Positions 8,468-17,276 are shown, counted from the stretch's first letter. The stretch is 64,000 nucleotides of DNA from Schaalia georgiae DSM 6843 (GCF_000429245.1 NZ_AUBM01000009.1:154981-218980); one strand, 5' to 3'. Notes: generated by a model from the sequence alone, not told the origin. A program made the numbers and translations.

Positions 8468-8511
8468 CCAAGGGCGGCGGGCTAATCCATATGATGTCCC
8501 GCCGCCCTTGG
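8468..8511. terminator. strong hairpin after pentapeptide lipoprotein
   Basis: CCAAGGGCGGCGGG (8468-8481) pairs perfectly with CCCGCCGCCCTTGG (8498-8511) across a 16-base AT-rich loop. It lies 33 bp after the stop codon. There is no clear T-tract, so its terminator role is inferred from position and stem strength. Confidence 0.75.
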
Positions 8512-8535
8512 CCCATCTGTGGGCGCTTGCGGTAT

Positions 8536-8670
8536 TTCAGGGTTGGGTGTGGGTGACCGGGTGCCCCGGCTGAGGGAGTTGCGACTGGCCGGAGCGAGCG
8601 CCTTGCGGCTGCCTCCGAATGCTCCTCACCGCCGCAGAACTACGCGTCTCCACCCACACCCAACTCTGAA
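8536..8670. repeat. long-range inverted repeat, 20 bp arms
   Basis: TTCAGGGTTGGGTGTGGGTG at 8536-8555 is complementary, with one mismatch, to CACCCACACCCAACTCTGAA at 8651-8670. The 95-base interior has no gene. The 304-bp gap 8436-8739 otherwise holds only the two terminator hairpins. Confidence 0.7.
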
Positions 8671-8703
8671 GGGCCATCAAACCATGCAGTGCTCAGTGCT
8701 CCC

Positions 8704-8730
8704 ACGGGGTCACCAGTTCGGTGACCCCGT
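8704..8730 (-). terminator. hairpin terminator of the lipoprotein gene at 8740
   Basis: ACGGGGTCACC (8704-8714) and GGTGACCCCGT (8720-8730) form an 11-bp perfect stem with a 5-base loop, 10 bp beyond the stop codon of the minus-strand lipoprotein gene. Confidence 0.75.
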
Positions 8731-8739
8731 ACGCGGACC

Positions 8740-9348
8740 CTAGCTGAGGCTCCAAGTCCCCAGTAGAATGGCGCTCCCCCACGGGGTATGCGTGAACTGG
8801 ATTTTCCCGTCGTCCAGGATGTCGAAGTCCACGTTATCAGACATATCGTTGTCGAAATACAGGCCCGCGTTCCCGTTCCAATCGGGCGTTTCTTGGATCT
8901 TCCAGGATCGGGGAGCTGAACAGCCGCGTTTCTCCTCCACTTGTGTAATGCTGCCATCCTCGTTGAAGCGCAGGCTCAATCCTATGCATGACTGCTGATT
9001 CGGCCCCTCATAGGTCATGGTCTTCCCGCTCAGGTTGAGGCTCTTGACCTTGTCCACTTCTGCTTGTCCCGCAGACGCCTTGGATGCTTTGTCGTTCGCT
9101 TTCTCCTGATTGCGCGCCTCCGCTTCGGCTACGACCTGGTCGATGGTGGTCTTGTCCGTTGCGCTGTCGAGCCGGGGCTTGAACTCCTCGCGGTCGGTCG
9201 TGTCCAGGTCGGAGAGGCTGTCGAGCTTCTGGTAGGCCTCGGCCTTGGCGTCCGACACCGACGGGCCACACCCGGTGAGTGTGCTCATAGACACAACACA
9301 AGCGGCAATGGCGACCACAAGCGAGCGGCCAATCCTATGAAGATTCAT
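8740..9348 (-). CDS. lipoprotein with GA-module-like helical segment
   Basis: A 202-residue predicted lipoprotein: signal peptide, then lipobox LTGC with Cys27. Residues 33-80 (AKAEAYQKLDSL..., ending VVAEAEARNQEK) have the pattern of the three-helix GA/albumin-binding-like modules common in Gram-positive surface proteins. The C-terminal 90 residues look beta-rich with four aromatic segments and contain two Cys (QQSCIGLSL and KRGCSAP) that could form a disulfide; this part resembles small lipocalin-like barrels only in general form. The ATG at 9348 is preceded by GAGGAGAAG at good spacing; an upstream in-frame extension to 9420 lacks a ribosome site. Mean GC is lower than in the neighbours, which hints at transfer. 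Ligand unknown. Confidence 0.75.
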   Translation of the reverse strand: MNLHRIGRSLVVAIAACVVSMSTLTGCGPSVSDAKAEAYQKLDSLSDLDTTDREEFKPRLDSATDKTTIDQVVAEAEARNQEKANDKASKASAGQAEVDKVKSLNLSGKTMTYEGPNQQSCIGLSLRFNEDGSITQVEEKRGCSAPRSWKIQETPDWNGNAGLYFDNDMSDNVDFDILDDGKIQFTHTPWGSAILLGTWSLS

Positions 9349-9604
9349 TAGGATCGCTTCTCCTCTATCTGTTGAAGCGGAGCCATGCGGCTTCGCGATT
9401 AATGAGACGTGATAATTCAACCACGCACGGGATGAAACCGGAAGGGGCCTGGAGAACTAGCGCTGTTCATAAGTCTGCTGCCCTACGCGTTGTGGGCTGT
9501 CGTCGGCCTTTGAGTGCGGAGGACCGGGCTGCGACCGGTGCAGATCTGGAGTCCGCGGAACCCTCGGGTATGCCAATACGAGCACTCCTACTTGGAGCGG
9601 CGCG

Positions 9605-10339
9605 CTAGCGGCCCTGGATCTGTGTGAACACGCGCCCGATTGGTTCGCGGATGATGAGGTCGGCGCGCCCGTCATAGGGGGTGGGCGTCGCGTTCATGAG
9701 GACGAGGCGTCCACCCCGGTAGTAGTCGATGAGCCCGGCCGCCGGGTAGACCGCCAACGATGTCCCGCCCACGATCAGCATGTCCGCCCCCGCGATGGCC
9801 AGGACGGCCCCCTCCAGCGTCGCAGGGTCCAGCGCCTCGCCGTAGAACACGATGTCCGGGCGCACCACGGCGGAGCACGACGGGCAGTGGGGCACGCGCC
9901 CGGCCCGGACCTCGTCGAAGTCATCGATGGTGGAGCGCGCGCCGCACCCCGTGCACTCCAGCCTCGTCCAGTTCCCGTGGAGCTCGAACACCCGCTTCGA
10001 GCCCGCGGCCTGGTGGAGGCCGTCGATGTTCTGGGTGACCACCGCCTTCAGCTTCCCGGCGCGCTCGAGGTCGGCGAGGCAACGGTGGGCGGCGTTCGGG
10101 GCGACCCCCTCGCGGGCGGTCTCCTCGGCGAACCACGCGTAGTAGGCATCGGGGCAGGCGGAGAAGAAGTCTATGGACAGCACCCGCTCGAGGGGGATCT
10201 CGCGGTCCTGGTGGTAGAAGCCCGTCGCGCCCCGGAAGTCGGGGATCCCGGACTCCGTCGACACCCCCGCGCCTCCGAAGAACACGATATCGTGCGCCTC
10301 GGCGATCCATTGCGCCAGGGTGGACGCGTCGTCACCCAT
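9605..10339 (-). CDS. cobB: NAD-dependent protein deacylase, sirtuin (SIR2/CobB family)
   Basis: Removes acyl groups from lysines using NAD+, giving nicotinamide and O-acyl-ADP-ribose. At 244 aa it is the usual bacterial size. Visible are the NAD-binding GAGVSTESGIPDFRG (residues 23-37), TQNIDGLH, the catalytic His in ELHGNW, the zinc ribbon with two CxxC pairs (CTGC and CPSC), and the GGTSLAVYPA loop. Residues Ala-Trp-Phe instead of the Tyr/Arg pair of Sirt5-like desuccinylases make a deacetylase more likely, but this is not decisive. Sits alone on the minus strand, 68 bp after the end of the T4SS cluster. The 256 bp downstream of it up to the lipoprotein gene show no gene. Confidence 0.93.
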   Translation of the reverse strand: MGDDASTLAQWIAEAHDIVFFGGAGVSTESGIPDFRGATGFYHQDREIPLERVLSIDFFSACPDAYYAWFAEETAREGVAPNAAHRCLADLERAGKLKAVVTQNIDGLHQAAGSKRVFELHGNWTRLECTGCGARSTIDDFDEVRAGRVPHCPSCSAVVRPDIVFYGEALDPATLEGAVLAIAGADMLIVGGTSLAVYPAAGLIDYYRGGRLVLMNATPTPYDGRADLIIREPIGRVFTQIQGR

Positions 10340-10407
10340 GATGACCCCCTTCGGACATGCTGCCGCCTACGGCAACGGTAGCACCGTCCGGGCGCGCCAG
10401 CGGCGCA

Positions 10408-11277
10408 TCAGCTGTTCCCAGCTATCGCTTTCGCGATCTTGCCCGACCCCAGGACCACCATCATGAGGATCACCGGGGTCACGAGGATCGGAAGGTAGTT
10501 GCCCACCAGCCACGCCAGGGGGTCGTCCGAGCCGAGCGGGCTCACTTCCAGGAAGGAGCCGTTCTCGGCCTTGGAGGCCACGCTGATGATGCCTTTGTAG
10601 ATGTGGATGCTGACGATGATGCACACGCCGTGTATGCACACTTCGACGTACTTCCTCAGGAAGGAAGTGCCGAAGGATTTGGTCTCGTCGTTGCCCAGGA
10701 AGGCGAAGGGCAGGGGGGAGAAGGCGGTGAGCATGTACAGTTCCGCGAAGCGCAGCAGCACGACGATCATGAGCGTCGCCTTGGCTGCCAGGGTGACCAG
10801 GAAGGGGATGAGGAGGAAGATGAGCATGCCCACCTGGTCCACCGACGAGGCCTTGTCGATGCTCGCGTGGAAGGCGTCGACCGCTGCTCTGTTCTCGTTC
10901 ACGGAAACGCCCGTGCCCTCTGGGTCTACATGTGAGTCGTCCATCACGCCGGTGATGAGGGCGCGGATGGCGTTGAGCAGGATGCCCGAGTTCTTCACGG
11001 CCATCACCAGGATGATGTACTTGAAGATCACGGCGGCGATGAGTTTCACGCCCGTCTGGTGGTCGGCTTCGATGTGGGATGCCTTCCGGTTGAGCTCCAC
11101 CATCATCACGATCGCGAGGACTGTGAGGGCGACGGGCATCACCGCAAAAGTTGCGATATCAGACACTACTTTGCTGGTGCCGTTACTAAAGTCCAATATG
11201 TCTTTAGTCACACTTTCGACTGATGATGCATAGCCGTTGAAGAGGAACTCGACCAGCTTCTTGAGCGCGTCTTTCAT
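10408..11277 (-). CDS. VirB6/TrbL-like polytopic T4SS membrane protein
   Basis: A 289-residue integral membrane protein, last gene of the minus-strand T4SS set. About six membrane helices can be placed: near residues 45-62, 80-97, 145-165, 170-190, 215-232 and 258-280. A hydrophilic loop of about 40 residues lies between the second and third. This is the size and layout of VirB6-like inner-membrane channel components of Gram-positive conjugation systems (TrsL/CD419 type). Sequence motifs are weak in this family, so the call rests on topology and on neighbours: it is 7 bp downstream of the RCC1-repeat gene and in one row with VirB4, PrgI and a peptidoglycan hydrolase. The start at 11277 has a poor ribosome site and may depend on coupling. 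Confidence 0.7.
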   Translation of the reverse strand: MKDALKKLVEFLFNGYASSVESVTKDILDFSNGTSKVVSDIATFAVMPVALTVLAIVMMVELNRKASHIEADHQTGVKLIAAVIFKYIILVMAVKNSGILLNAIRALITGVMDDSHVDPEGTGVSVNENRAAVDAFHASIDKASSVDQVGMLIFLLIPFLVTLAAKATLMIVVLLRFAELYMLTAFSPLPFAFLGNDETKSFGTSFLRKYVEVCIHGVCIIVSIHIYKGIISVASKAENGSFLEVSPLGSDDPLAWLVGNYLPILVTPVILMMVVLGSGKIAKAIAGNS

Positions 11278-11283
11278 GGTGCG

Positions 11284-12528
11284 TCACTGGGCCCGCTGAT
11301 TCGACGGGTTGGCGGGCGCCCCGTTCTGAGACGGCGCCTGGGTGGCCCCCGTGCCCCCGGGGTTCCCCGTGCCCTCCGTCGGCTCGCTGATCTGGGTCGG
11401 CGGCAGGTACGCGCTGTCAGTGCTGGTGATCTGGTGGCGCGTGTTGTCGCCCCACGCCCACACGCCGCGCGTCGCGCGGACGAAGGTCGTGAAGTTCGAC
11501 GCCTCGATGCCCGTGATCTCGAGGCCGTCGAGGCCCTCCACCTTCGTCGGGGACAGGTACGTGTCGTCGCTGTCCTTGACCTGGTGGGCGGTGTTCACCC
11601 CCCAGCACCACACGCCCTGGTCCGTGAGTGCGCAGGCGTGGGCCCTGCCCGCCGCGATGTCCTTGATGGCGCCGCCAGGGACCCCCACGACCGCGCTGGG
11701 GGATGTGACCTCGCTGTTGCCGTGGCCGGTCTGGCTCCAGCGGTTGTCCCCCCAGCACCACACCTCCGACGAGGTCGCGGCGCAGGCGAAGTCGTCGCCG
11801 GCCACCAGGGAGCGCACCGCAGTGGGCAGTGAGAAGGTGAAAGTGCGCGCGGTCGCCAAGTCGGCCGTGCCGAGCTGGCCCATCGAGTTCTCGCCTGAGC
11901 ACGTGACCTCCTTGTCCTCGGCGATGCACGAGAACGCCTGGCCGCCGGCTGTGAGGACGGCGCCGCCAGCCGTGGTCCCCGCGCTGCTCGAGGCCTTCGT
12001 CGCCGAAGTCCCCGACATCGCGGCGCTCTGCTGGGCGCCCGACGCGGGTCCGACCTCGCCCCCCGCAGTGGGGTCCGTCGCGGGCTTCTGGTTCCTCACC
12101 AGCTGGAACACGAGCAGGCCCAGGCACAGGATGATCACCACGACCCCCGCGATGATCGCGGGGAGGGGGACCGAGGAGCTCAGCGTTCCCCCGGTCGAGG
12201 TGGGGGCCACGAAGCCCTGCTTCTTCTTCGGCGCCTTGCGCGGGGGAGGGGGCGCGGAGCCGTCGATGACCGGGTTGCGGGGGGGTTTGCGCTTGCGCGA
12301 GAAGATGCCGCGCGACCGGCTCCCCTCGACCAGCTCGGCGGGTGGGGCGGGCGGGTCGGGGATCTCCGCGAAGTTCTGGACGCCCCTGGCGAACAGACAC
12401 CAGTCGCGCAGCTGGAGCCACGACGATCCGTGGGACTCCAGGTCGTCGAAGAACGCGTAGCTCCACAGGCTACGGTTACAGGCGAGTTCGTAGAGCTCGA
12501 CGACGGTCACGCGGGGGTCAATGGACAT
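11284..12528 (-). CDS. membrane-anchored RCC1-repeat protein in T4SS cluster
   Basis: A 414-residue single-pass protein. The N-terminal 45 residues (DPRVTVVELYELACNRS and on) resemble one or two degenerate leucine-rich-variant units seen in actinobacterial cytoplasmic domains. A basic Pro/Lys-rich linker follows, and then one membrane helix at residues 121-144. Outside, after a Ser/Ala/Thr-rich stalk, four RCC1-like blades of about 50 residues run from about 190 to 395. Each is marked by a W-G-x-N or S-G-E-N turn (SGENSMGQLG, CWGDNRWSQTG, CWGVNTAHQVK, AWGDNTRHQIT). The first three blades carry paired Cys, probably disulfide-bonded outside the cell. Typical RCC1 propellers have seven blades, so four implies an open arc or oligomer. 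GAGGAGAATCCCCA precedes the ATG. Role in the secretion system unknown; a surface contact or scaffold function is inferred. Confidence 0.82.
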   Translation of the reverse strand: MSIDPRVTVVELYELACNRSLWSYAFFDDLESHGSSWLQLRDWCLFARGVQNFAEIPDPPAPPAELVEGSRSRGIFSRKRKPPRNPVIDGSAPPPPRKAPKKKQGFVAPTSTGGTLSSSVPLPAIIAGVVVIILCLGLLVFQLVRNQKPATDPTAGGEVGPASGAQQSAAMSGTSATKASSSAGTTAGGAVLTAGGQAFSCIAEDKEVTCSGENSMGQLGTADLATARTFTFSLPTAVRSLVAGDDFACAATSSEVWCWGDNRWSQTGHGNSEVTSPSAVVGVPGGAIKDIAAGRAHACALTDQGVWCWGVNTAHQVKDSDDTYLSPTKVEGLDGLEITGIEASNFTTFVRATRGVWAWGDNTRHQITSTDSAYLPPTQISEPTEGTGNPGGTGATQAPSQNGAPANPSNQRAQ

Positions 12529-12586
12529 TGGGGATTCTCCTCATAGCGGACTTCATAGCAGAACGGGCGCGGGGTGCGCGGGGGCG

Positions 12587-14155
12587 TCACAAGAAGCGGC
12601 GGACGTTGCGCACACCGGGGAAGATGGGCTCGATATTGATGCCGCTCTCCGGTGAGTCCGCGCTCACCATCTGGCCGCCGCCCAGTGCGATGGCCGTGTG
12701 CCAACTGCCGTCCCCCCAGTCCCAGAAGATCAGATCCCCGGGCTGCATCTGGTCGTAGGGGACATCGACGCCGCCGGGCGCGGTGGACTGCTCCCTGGCC
12801 GTGCGGGGCAGGGACACGCCCAAGCGCGCCATGAACGCGCCCGTCAGGCCCGAGCAGTCCCAGGCCGTGGGGCCCTGGCTGCCCAGAACGTAGTGGTTCG
12901 TGTCGTCCATGGCGATGGACTTCGCCCACTCGAGCGCGTCTCCGAGCGAACCGCCCACAGGGGCGACGTCCTGCGCTGCCTGGTACTTGACCATGAGGGA
13001 GAGGATCTTCGAGACGTAGTTCTGGGTCTCGGCGTAGGGCGGGATCCCGCCGTTGCTGATCACCGCTCCGGGGCCGGCGTTGTAACCGGCCAGGGCGACC
13101 TCCTGGATGCTGCCCGCCACCGCGCCGGAGGCGACGTAGGGGTTGAGCGTCGCCACGATCGAGCACATGAAATGCCCCTGTGAGGGGATCGCGTCCGCGG
13201 GGTCCAGGGGATCGGCGCGCCCGTCGCCGTTGTAGTCCCCGCCCTGCGTCGCCCAGGTGCCCGGCATGAACTGGCTGATGCCCTGGGCTCCGACGGGCGA
13301 GGTCGCGTTCGGGTTCCACCCGGACTCCGCTTCGATCTGCGCGGCGATCAGGGGGGCCGTGATCTCGGGGCACATGGATCCCGCTTGGTTGACGTACTGG
13401 GCGTACTCGGGGGGCACGTTCGCAGCCACGCTTCTGCCCACGGTCCTCTCCTGCTGAGCGATCTCGATCCCCAGGGAGCCGAGGAAGGAGGACAGGAATG
13501 TGGCGAGGACCGTGACCATGCCCAGCAGGGACAGGTTCTTCGCCGCCATCAGCGCTGTGGCGACGAGGCTGCCGATCGCTTTCGACGCGACGACGATGAA
13601 ATGCGAGACAGCCTGGGCGGCGTGCGCCGCAATGCTGGCGGCCTTGGTCCCGTTGATCGCCCCCAGCAGCATCATGGGCTTGGACGCCTTGATGGCTGCG
13701 GACATCTTGCCGGTCATCCCGCCCAGGGAGGACAGGGCGTCGCCCAGCCCGCGCGTTTTGAGCAGGAGGGACTTGGAGCCTCCGCTGACCAGCTTCCCGC
13801 CGACCATGCCCCCCTTGGCGGCAGTCGCCGCGCCCTTCTTGCCCACGACCAGAAGGTTGTCCCCGACAGCCCGTATCGACTCCTTGGGGATCAGGCTCGA
13901 GGCGTTGGAGCCAACCGCTCCGACCGGATCGGAGTGGATGGACGCGGCGTCGAACCCGTTCGCCTGGGCGGCGCCGACCTGGTGGGTGGCGCCGCGGGCG
14001 CCCTCGTGCAGGGCGGTCCCGCCGGTTGTTTGCGGAACGCCATGAGCGCCCTCGTGCAGGGCGGATCCCGACGATTGCGTGATCGAGGCGACGCGCGTTT
14101 TCAGCTCCGTCTTGGCGTACTTGATCGTCGGGCCGGCTTGCTGCTGGAACTTCAT
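12587..14155 (-). CDS. bifunctional peptidoglycan hydrolase: lytic transglycosylase plus NlpC/P60
   Basis: Cell-wall-opening enzyme of the T4SS (VirB1/CwlT/TcpG type), 522 aa. Residues 1-200 are Ala/Gly-rich and of unclear fold, with an internal repeat (ALHEGAHG and ALHEGARG, residues 32-55). One membrane helix lies at about 207-228. The SLT domain spans about 245-395, with catalytic Glu277 in IEAESGW, the GISQFMPGTW motif and AGYNAGPGAV. The NlpC/P60 domain spans about 400-522, with catalytic Cys434 (WDCSGL) and His486 (SWHTAIA). Both active sites look intact. GGGGAGAACGCC precedes the ATG at 14155. It is 12 bp downstream of virB4, consistent with one operon. In Gram-positive conjugation systems this protein makes the hole for the translocation channel. 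Confidence 0.92.
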   Translation of the reverse strand: MKFQQQAGPTIKYAKTELKTRVASITQSSGSALHEGAHGVPQTTGGTALHEGARGATHQVGAAQANGFDAASIHSDPVGAVGSNASSLIPKESIRAVGDNLLVVGKKGAATAAKGGMVGGKLVSGGSKSLLLKTRGLGDALSSLGGMTGKMSAAIKASKPMMLLGAINGTKAASIAAHAAQAVSHFIVVASKAIGSLVATALMAAKNLSLLGMVTVLATFLSSFLGSLGIEIAQQERTVGRSVAANVPPEYAQYVNQAGSMCPEITAPLIAAQIEAESGWNPNATSPVGAQGISQFMPGTWATQGGDYNGDGRADPLDPADAIPSQGHFMCSIVATLNPYVASGAVAGSIQEVALAGYNAGPGAVISNGGIPPYAETQNYVSKILSLMVKYQAAQDVAPVGGSLGDALEWAKSIAMDDTNHYVLGSQGPTAWDCSGLTGAFMARLGVSLPRTAREQSTAPGGVDVPYDQMQPGDLIFWDWGDGSWHTAIALGGGQMVSADSPESGINIEPIFPGVRNVRRFL

Positions 14156-14167
14156 GGCGTTCTCCCC

Positions 14168-16555
14168 TCACCTGCTCATCGGTTGTCGGTACTGCTGGGC
14201 GTCGATCATCTCACCGGGCTTCGTCGAGAAGACCTTGTACATCCGTGTATCGACCGGGATCGAGTTGTCGAAGGGGATGACGACCTGGCCCATCTTCAGC
14301 AGGCCCTGTCCCGCGGGGACGTGGGAGTAGTAGCCGCGCTGCTCGTCCGAGAACTGGAAGAGCTCCTGCAGGGACTCCGCGTCGGTGGGCGTCTGGTTGA
14401 GCAGGGCCAGCATGTCGCAGTTGGCCAGCATCAGGCGCGCGCGCTCGGACATGAGCAGCTCCTCGATGTTCTGCGTGAGCCCCGTCGGGTTCAGGCCGTA
14501 CTTGCGGGCCCGCTTGAAGATCGACTGGAAGTAGGCGGCCGCGTAGTCGTTGGAGAACAGCAGGTGGAACTCGTCGATGTACAGCCACGTGCGGATGCCC
14601 TTCGCGCGGTTCTTGATGACGCGGTTCCAGATCTGCTCGAGGATGATGAGCATGCCGAACGAGCGCAGCGACTGGCCGAGCTGGGAGATGTCGTAGATGA
14701 CGAACCTGTTGGAGGTGTCGACGTTCGTCTGCTGCGAGAACCCTGAGAACGAGCCGGTCGAGTACAGCTCGAGGCTGGTCGCCAGCTGCGGCGCCTCGGC
14801 GTCGTCCTGCCGTCGGATCATGTCGGTCAACGTGGCCAGGGTGGGCATGGTCGCTCTGCGCTTGGAGAAGAAGGTGTTGTAGATCGCGGTGACGCAGCGG
14901 TCGATGATCGAGCGCTGCGAGGGCGACAGGCCCGTCGTGCCGCCGATCAGCAACTCGCACATCGACAGGACGAACTCGGACTTGAGGCGCACCAGGTCGC
15001 CCTCCGTCGAATCGCGCACGATGTCCATCGGGTTCACGCAGTGCTGGGAACCCGCGTGGATCTCCACCGTGGTCGCGCCCAGTTCGTACCCGACGGGCGC
15101 GTACTCCCGGTCGGGGTCGATAATGATGACCTCGTCCTCGGGGCGGTTGAGCAGGACCTGGTGGATCTCTGACTTCCCGTACATCGACTTGCCGGATCCG
15201 GAGGTGCCCAGGAAGAAGGCATTGCCGTTCATCAGTGTGGAGCGGGAGGCGAGGATCAGGTTCTTCGACAGGGCGTTCACCCCATAGCAGATGCCGTCCT
15301 CCTCGAAGAGCTCCTGGGAGGTGAAGGGGATCATGACCGCAGTGGTGCCGGTTGTCAGGGTGCGGAACAGGGGCAGCCTGCACCTGCCCAGTGGCAGGAA
15401 GGCGTTGAAGGCGGCCTCCTGCATGTAGCGGGCCGTCGAGAAGCGGCAGGACTGGCGGTTGCCCACCTGGATGACCCGCTCGCAACGGGAGTCGAGTTCC
15501 TCGATGCTGCTCGCCGCCACGCCCACCAGCAGGGTCGTGGTGAAGAGTTTCTGGTTCGACGTCTCCAACTCGTGGCGCAGGTCGACGCCCGCCTCGTAGG
15601 ACGCCTCGAGCTCGTGGGGCATGAGGTCGTAGGGCAGGCCCTGCTTGGTGAGCTTGCGCGTCTCGTTGGCGCGCTGGATCGACATGTCGGCGAGGCGGCG
15701 CTTGACCAGGTCCAGGCCCTCGCCCTGGTCGATGGGGCTGATGTGCAGTGAGACGCCCAGGTTCATATTGAGGTCGGTGAGCTCTTTGATGAGCCTGTCC
15801 GAGAGCCAGGCGGGCAGCTCCTCCAGCCATAGGACCCGCAGGTAGGAGACCGCCTCGTTCTCGATCCGCACGTGGCGCGCGTTGGAGAAGTCGAAGACCG
15901 CCGGCGCAAGGAAGTCCTTCGACGACTTCCCCGGATCCACCAGCTGGGCGTAGTCGAAGTCGAAGCGCTCGCCGGGGCGCGTGAAGGAGTGGATGACGCG
16001 GGCGCGCGCCTGCCCAGTGACCACGTCCGCGGTGCAGCCGCCGACGCTGCGCAGGTGGCTGATGCTCTCGGTGGCGACGCGCATCAGGCGCGCCCGTCCG
16101 TCCGCGTAGTCCTCGGCTTCCACGGTGATCGTGAAGTACTTGTCGGTCACCGTGTTGTTCCTGCCGGTGGCAAGGCGGTCGTGGATGACCCGGTTGAACT
16201 CGCGGCGCAGGGCGTTGTGCGAGTCGGGCCGGTAGGGCATGAAGGCGGCCTCCTCGACCGTCTCCTGGTCCATGACCCTGTTGACGACGCTGACCTGCAG
16301 GTGGTGGGCGGAGTCGAAGCTGTTGAGGAACTTCGCGTACTGCTCGATGATCGATTCCTGCTGGTGGGGCGGGGCGATCACGTAGTTGACGTCGGACAGG
16401 CGGAGCGTGATGGAGAAGTGCTGGTCGTCGAGGACGCAGATCCCCGAGTCCATGAGCGCCTCGTAGTCGAGGACGTCCTGAGCACGCAGGATCTGGCGCC
16501 GCGAGACTTTCTTCTTCTTCTTCGGCTTGTCTGTTTCTTTCTTCGACTTAAACAT
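14168..16555 (-). CDS. VirB4-family T4SS ATPase
   Basis: Cytoplasmic motor ATPase that powers channel assembly and transport. About 795 aa from the ATG at 16555, which has GGAG about 10 nt upstream; a GTG nine bases earlier is possible but sits too close to that site. The N-terminal 400 residues are the VirB4 accessory region. Walker A GTSGSGKSMYGKS lies near residue 450, and Walker B WLYIDEFHLLF and the TQNIEELL motif follow in the C-terminal RecA-like domain. A Lys-rich N-terminus (KPKKKKKVSRRQ) is notable. It overlaps the end of the PrgI gene by 8 bp and is followed closely by the wall hydrolase gene. With PrgI and VirD4 it makes the T4SS assignment firm. Confidence 0.93.
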   Translation of the reverse strand: MFKSKKETDKPKKKKKVSRRQILRAQDVLDYEALMDSGICVLDDQHFSITLRLSDVNYVIAPPHQQESIIEQYAKFLNSFDSAHHLQVSVVNRVMDQETVEEAAFMPYRPDSHNALRREFNRVIHDRLATGRNNTVTDKYFTITVEAEDYADGRARLMRVATESISHLRSVGGCTADVVTGQARARVIHSFTRPGERFDFDYAQLVDPGKSSKDFLAPAVFDFSNARHVRIENEAVSYLRVLWLEELPAWLSDRLIKELTDLNMNLGVSLHISPIDQGEGLDLVKRRLADMSIQRANETRKLTKQGLPYDLMPHELEASYEAGVDLRHELETSNQKLFTTTLLVGVAASSIEELDSRCERVIQVGNRQSCRFSTARYMQEAAFNAFLPLGRCRLPLFRTLTTGTTAVMIPFTSQELFEEDGICYGVNALSKNLILASRSTLMNGNAFFLGTSGSGKSMYGKSEIHQVLLNRPEDEVIIIDPDREYAPVGYELGATTVEIHAGSQHCVNPMDIVRDSTEGDLVRLKSEFVLSMCELLIGGTTGLSPSQRSIIDRCVTAIYNTFFSKRRATMPTLATLTDMIRRQDDAEAPQLATSLELYSTGSFSGFSQQTNVDTSNRFVIYDISQLGQSLRSFGMLIILEQIWNRVIKNRAKGIRTWLYIDEFHLLFSNDYAAAYFQSIFKRARKYGLNPTGLTQNIEELLMSERARLMLANCDMLALLNQTPTDAESLQELFQFSDEQRGYYSHVPAGQGLLKMGQVVIPFDNSIPVDTRMYKVFSTKPGEMIDAQQYRQPMSR

Positions 16556-16964
16556 ACGAGTCACGCTCCACGGGCAGGCTGCCTTTGCGGCGGGATTTGG
16601 TCTTCTTGTGGTTCCGCTTGGCTTTGCGCGGAACCGGCCCGCCGTCTGCGGATGGCTGGACTTGGGAGATCATCCCGTACACGTACAACTGGCGGCTGCG
16701 CTGGTGGTTGATGATGTACCCGGCGTACTTCTCGAAGGGGAGGCCGCGCGGCCGGTACCAGCCCAGGGCCGCGAAGGGGATGATGATCGCGATCACTATG
16801 TACTGGCTCGTTTCGACGAAGTCCGCGAGGTAGCCGATGAAGACCGTCGCGAAACCGAGGATGGTCATGGCGGCAGCGCACGCGAGCTGCCGCCATGACA
16901 TCCCCATGACCACTTTGGCCTGATACGCGGTGATTTCGCGTGGTACCTGGATCTCTATCGCCAT
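16548..16964 (-). CDS. PrgI-family T4SS membrane protein
   Basis: Small membrane component of Gram-positive type IV secretion, the VirB3 counterpart, 138 aa. Opens with the family pattern VPREITAYQAKVVMGMSWRQL. Two membrane helices lie at about residues 25-45 and 52-70, followed by WYRPRGLPFEKY and a basic C-terminal tail (KAKRNHKKTKSRRKG) that should be cytoplasmic. AAGGACACAC precedes the ATG at 16964. The 3' end overlaps virB4 by 8 bp, the usual PrgI-VirB4 order in Firmicutes and Actinobacteria. Confidence 0.9.
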   Translation of the reverse strand: MAIEIQVPREITAYQAKVVMGMSWRQLACAAAMTILGFATVFIGYLADFVETSQYIVIAIIIPFAALGWYRPRGLPFEKYAGYIINHQRSRQLYVYGMISQVQPSADGGPVPRKAKRNHKKTKSRRKGSLPVERDSYV

Positions 16965-17033
16965 GTGTGTCCTTGTGCGGGACCGGCGGTGGGGCGGCGC
17001 GTCCTCAGCGGCGCCCCACCGCGGGCCATTCGG

Positions 17034-17246
17034 TTAGTGGAGGCTGATCTGCCCGAACAACTGCGCAGCCGCGACGATCATGCCGCCGCCAACCAGCTGC
17101 CACACGCCGGACTGGATGCCGGGCCCGTTGTGGTCCTTGAGTCCGCCCGCCAGAACGACAACGCCCCAGATCGCCCACAGGCCACCACCGATGGTGGCGA
17201 ACCTGACGAGCAGATGAAGAGCTTCGTTGACGACATTAGCGTCCAT
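17034..17246 (-). CDS. VirB2-sized two-helix membrane peptide (pilin-like)
   Basis: A 70-residue protein with two hydrophobic helices (about residues 14-33 and 44-62), separated by a short polar loop GGLKDHNGPG. Size, topology and its place directly upstream of PrgI-VirB4 match the VirB2/Maff2/TcpD-like small subunits of conjugation systems. There is no cleavable signal peptide visible. GGAGGAAAT precedes the ATG at 17246, an optimal site that implies high expression, as expected for a structural subunit. The functional call is inference from context. Confidence 0.7.
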   Translation of the reverse strand: MDANVVNEALHLLVRFATIGGGLWAIWGVVVLAGGLKDHNGPGIQSGVWQLVGGGMIVAAAQLFGQISLH

Positions 17247-17276
17247 ATTTCCTCCGGGGTGTTCGACTGGGCGGTT

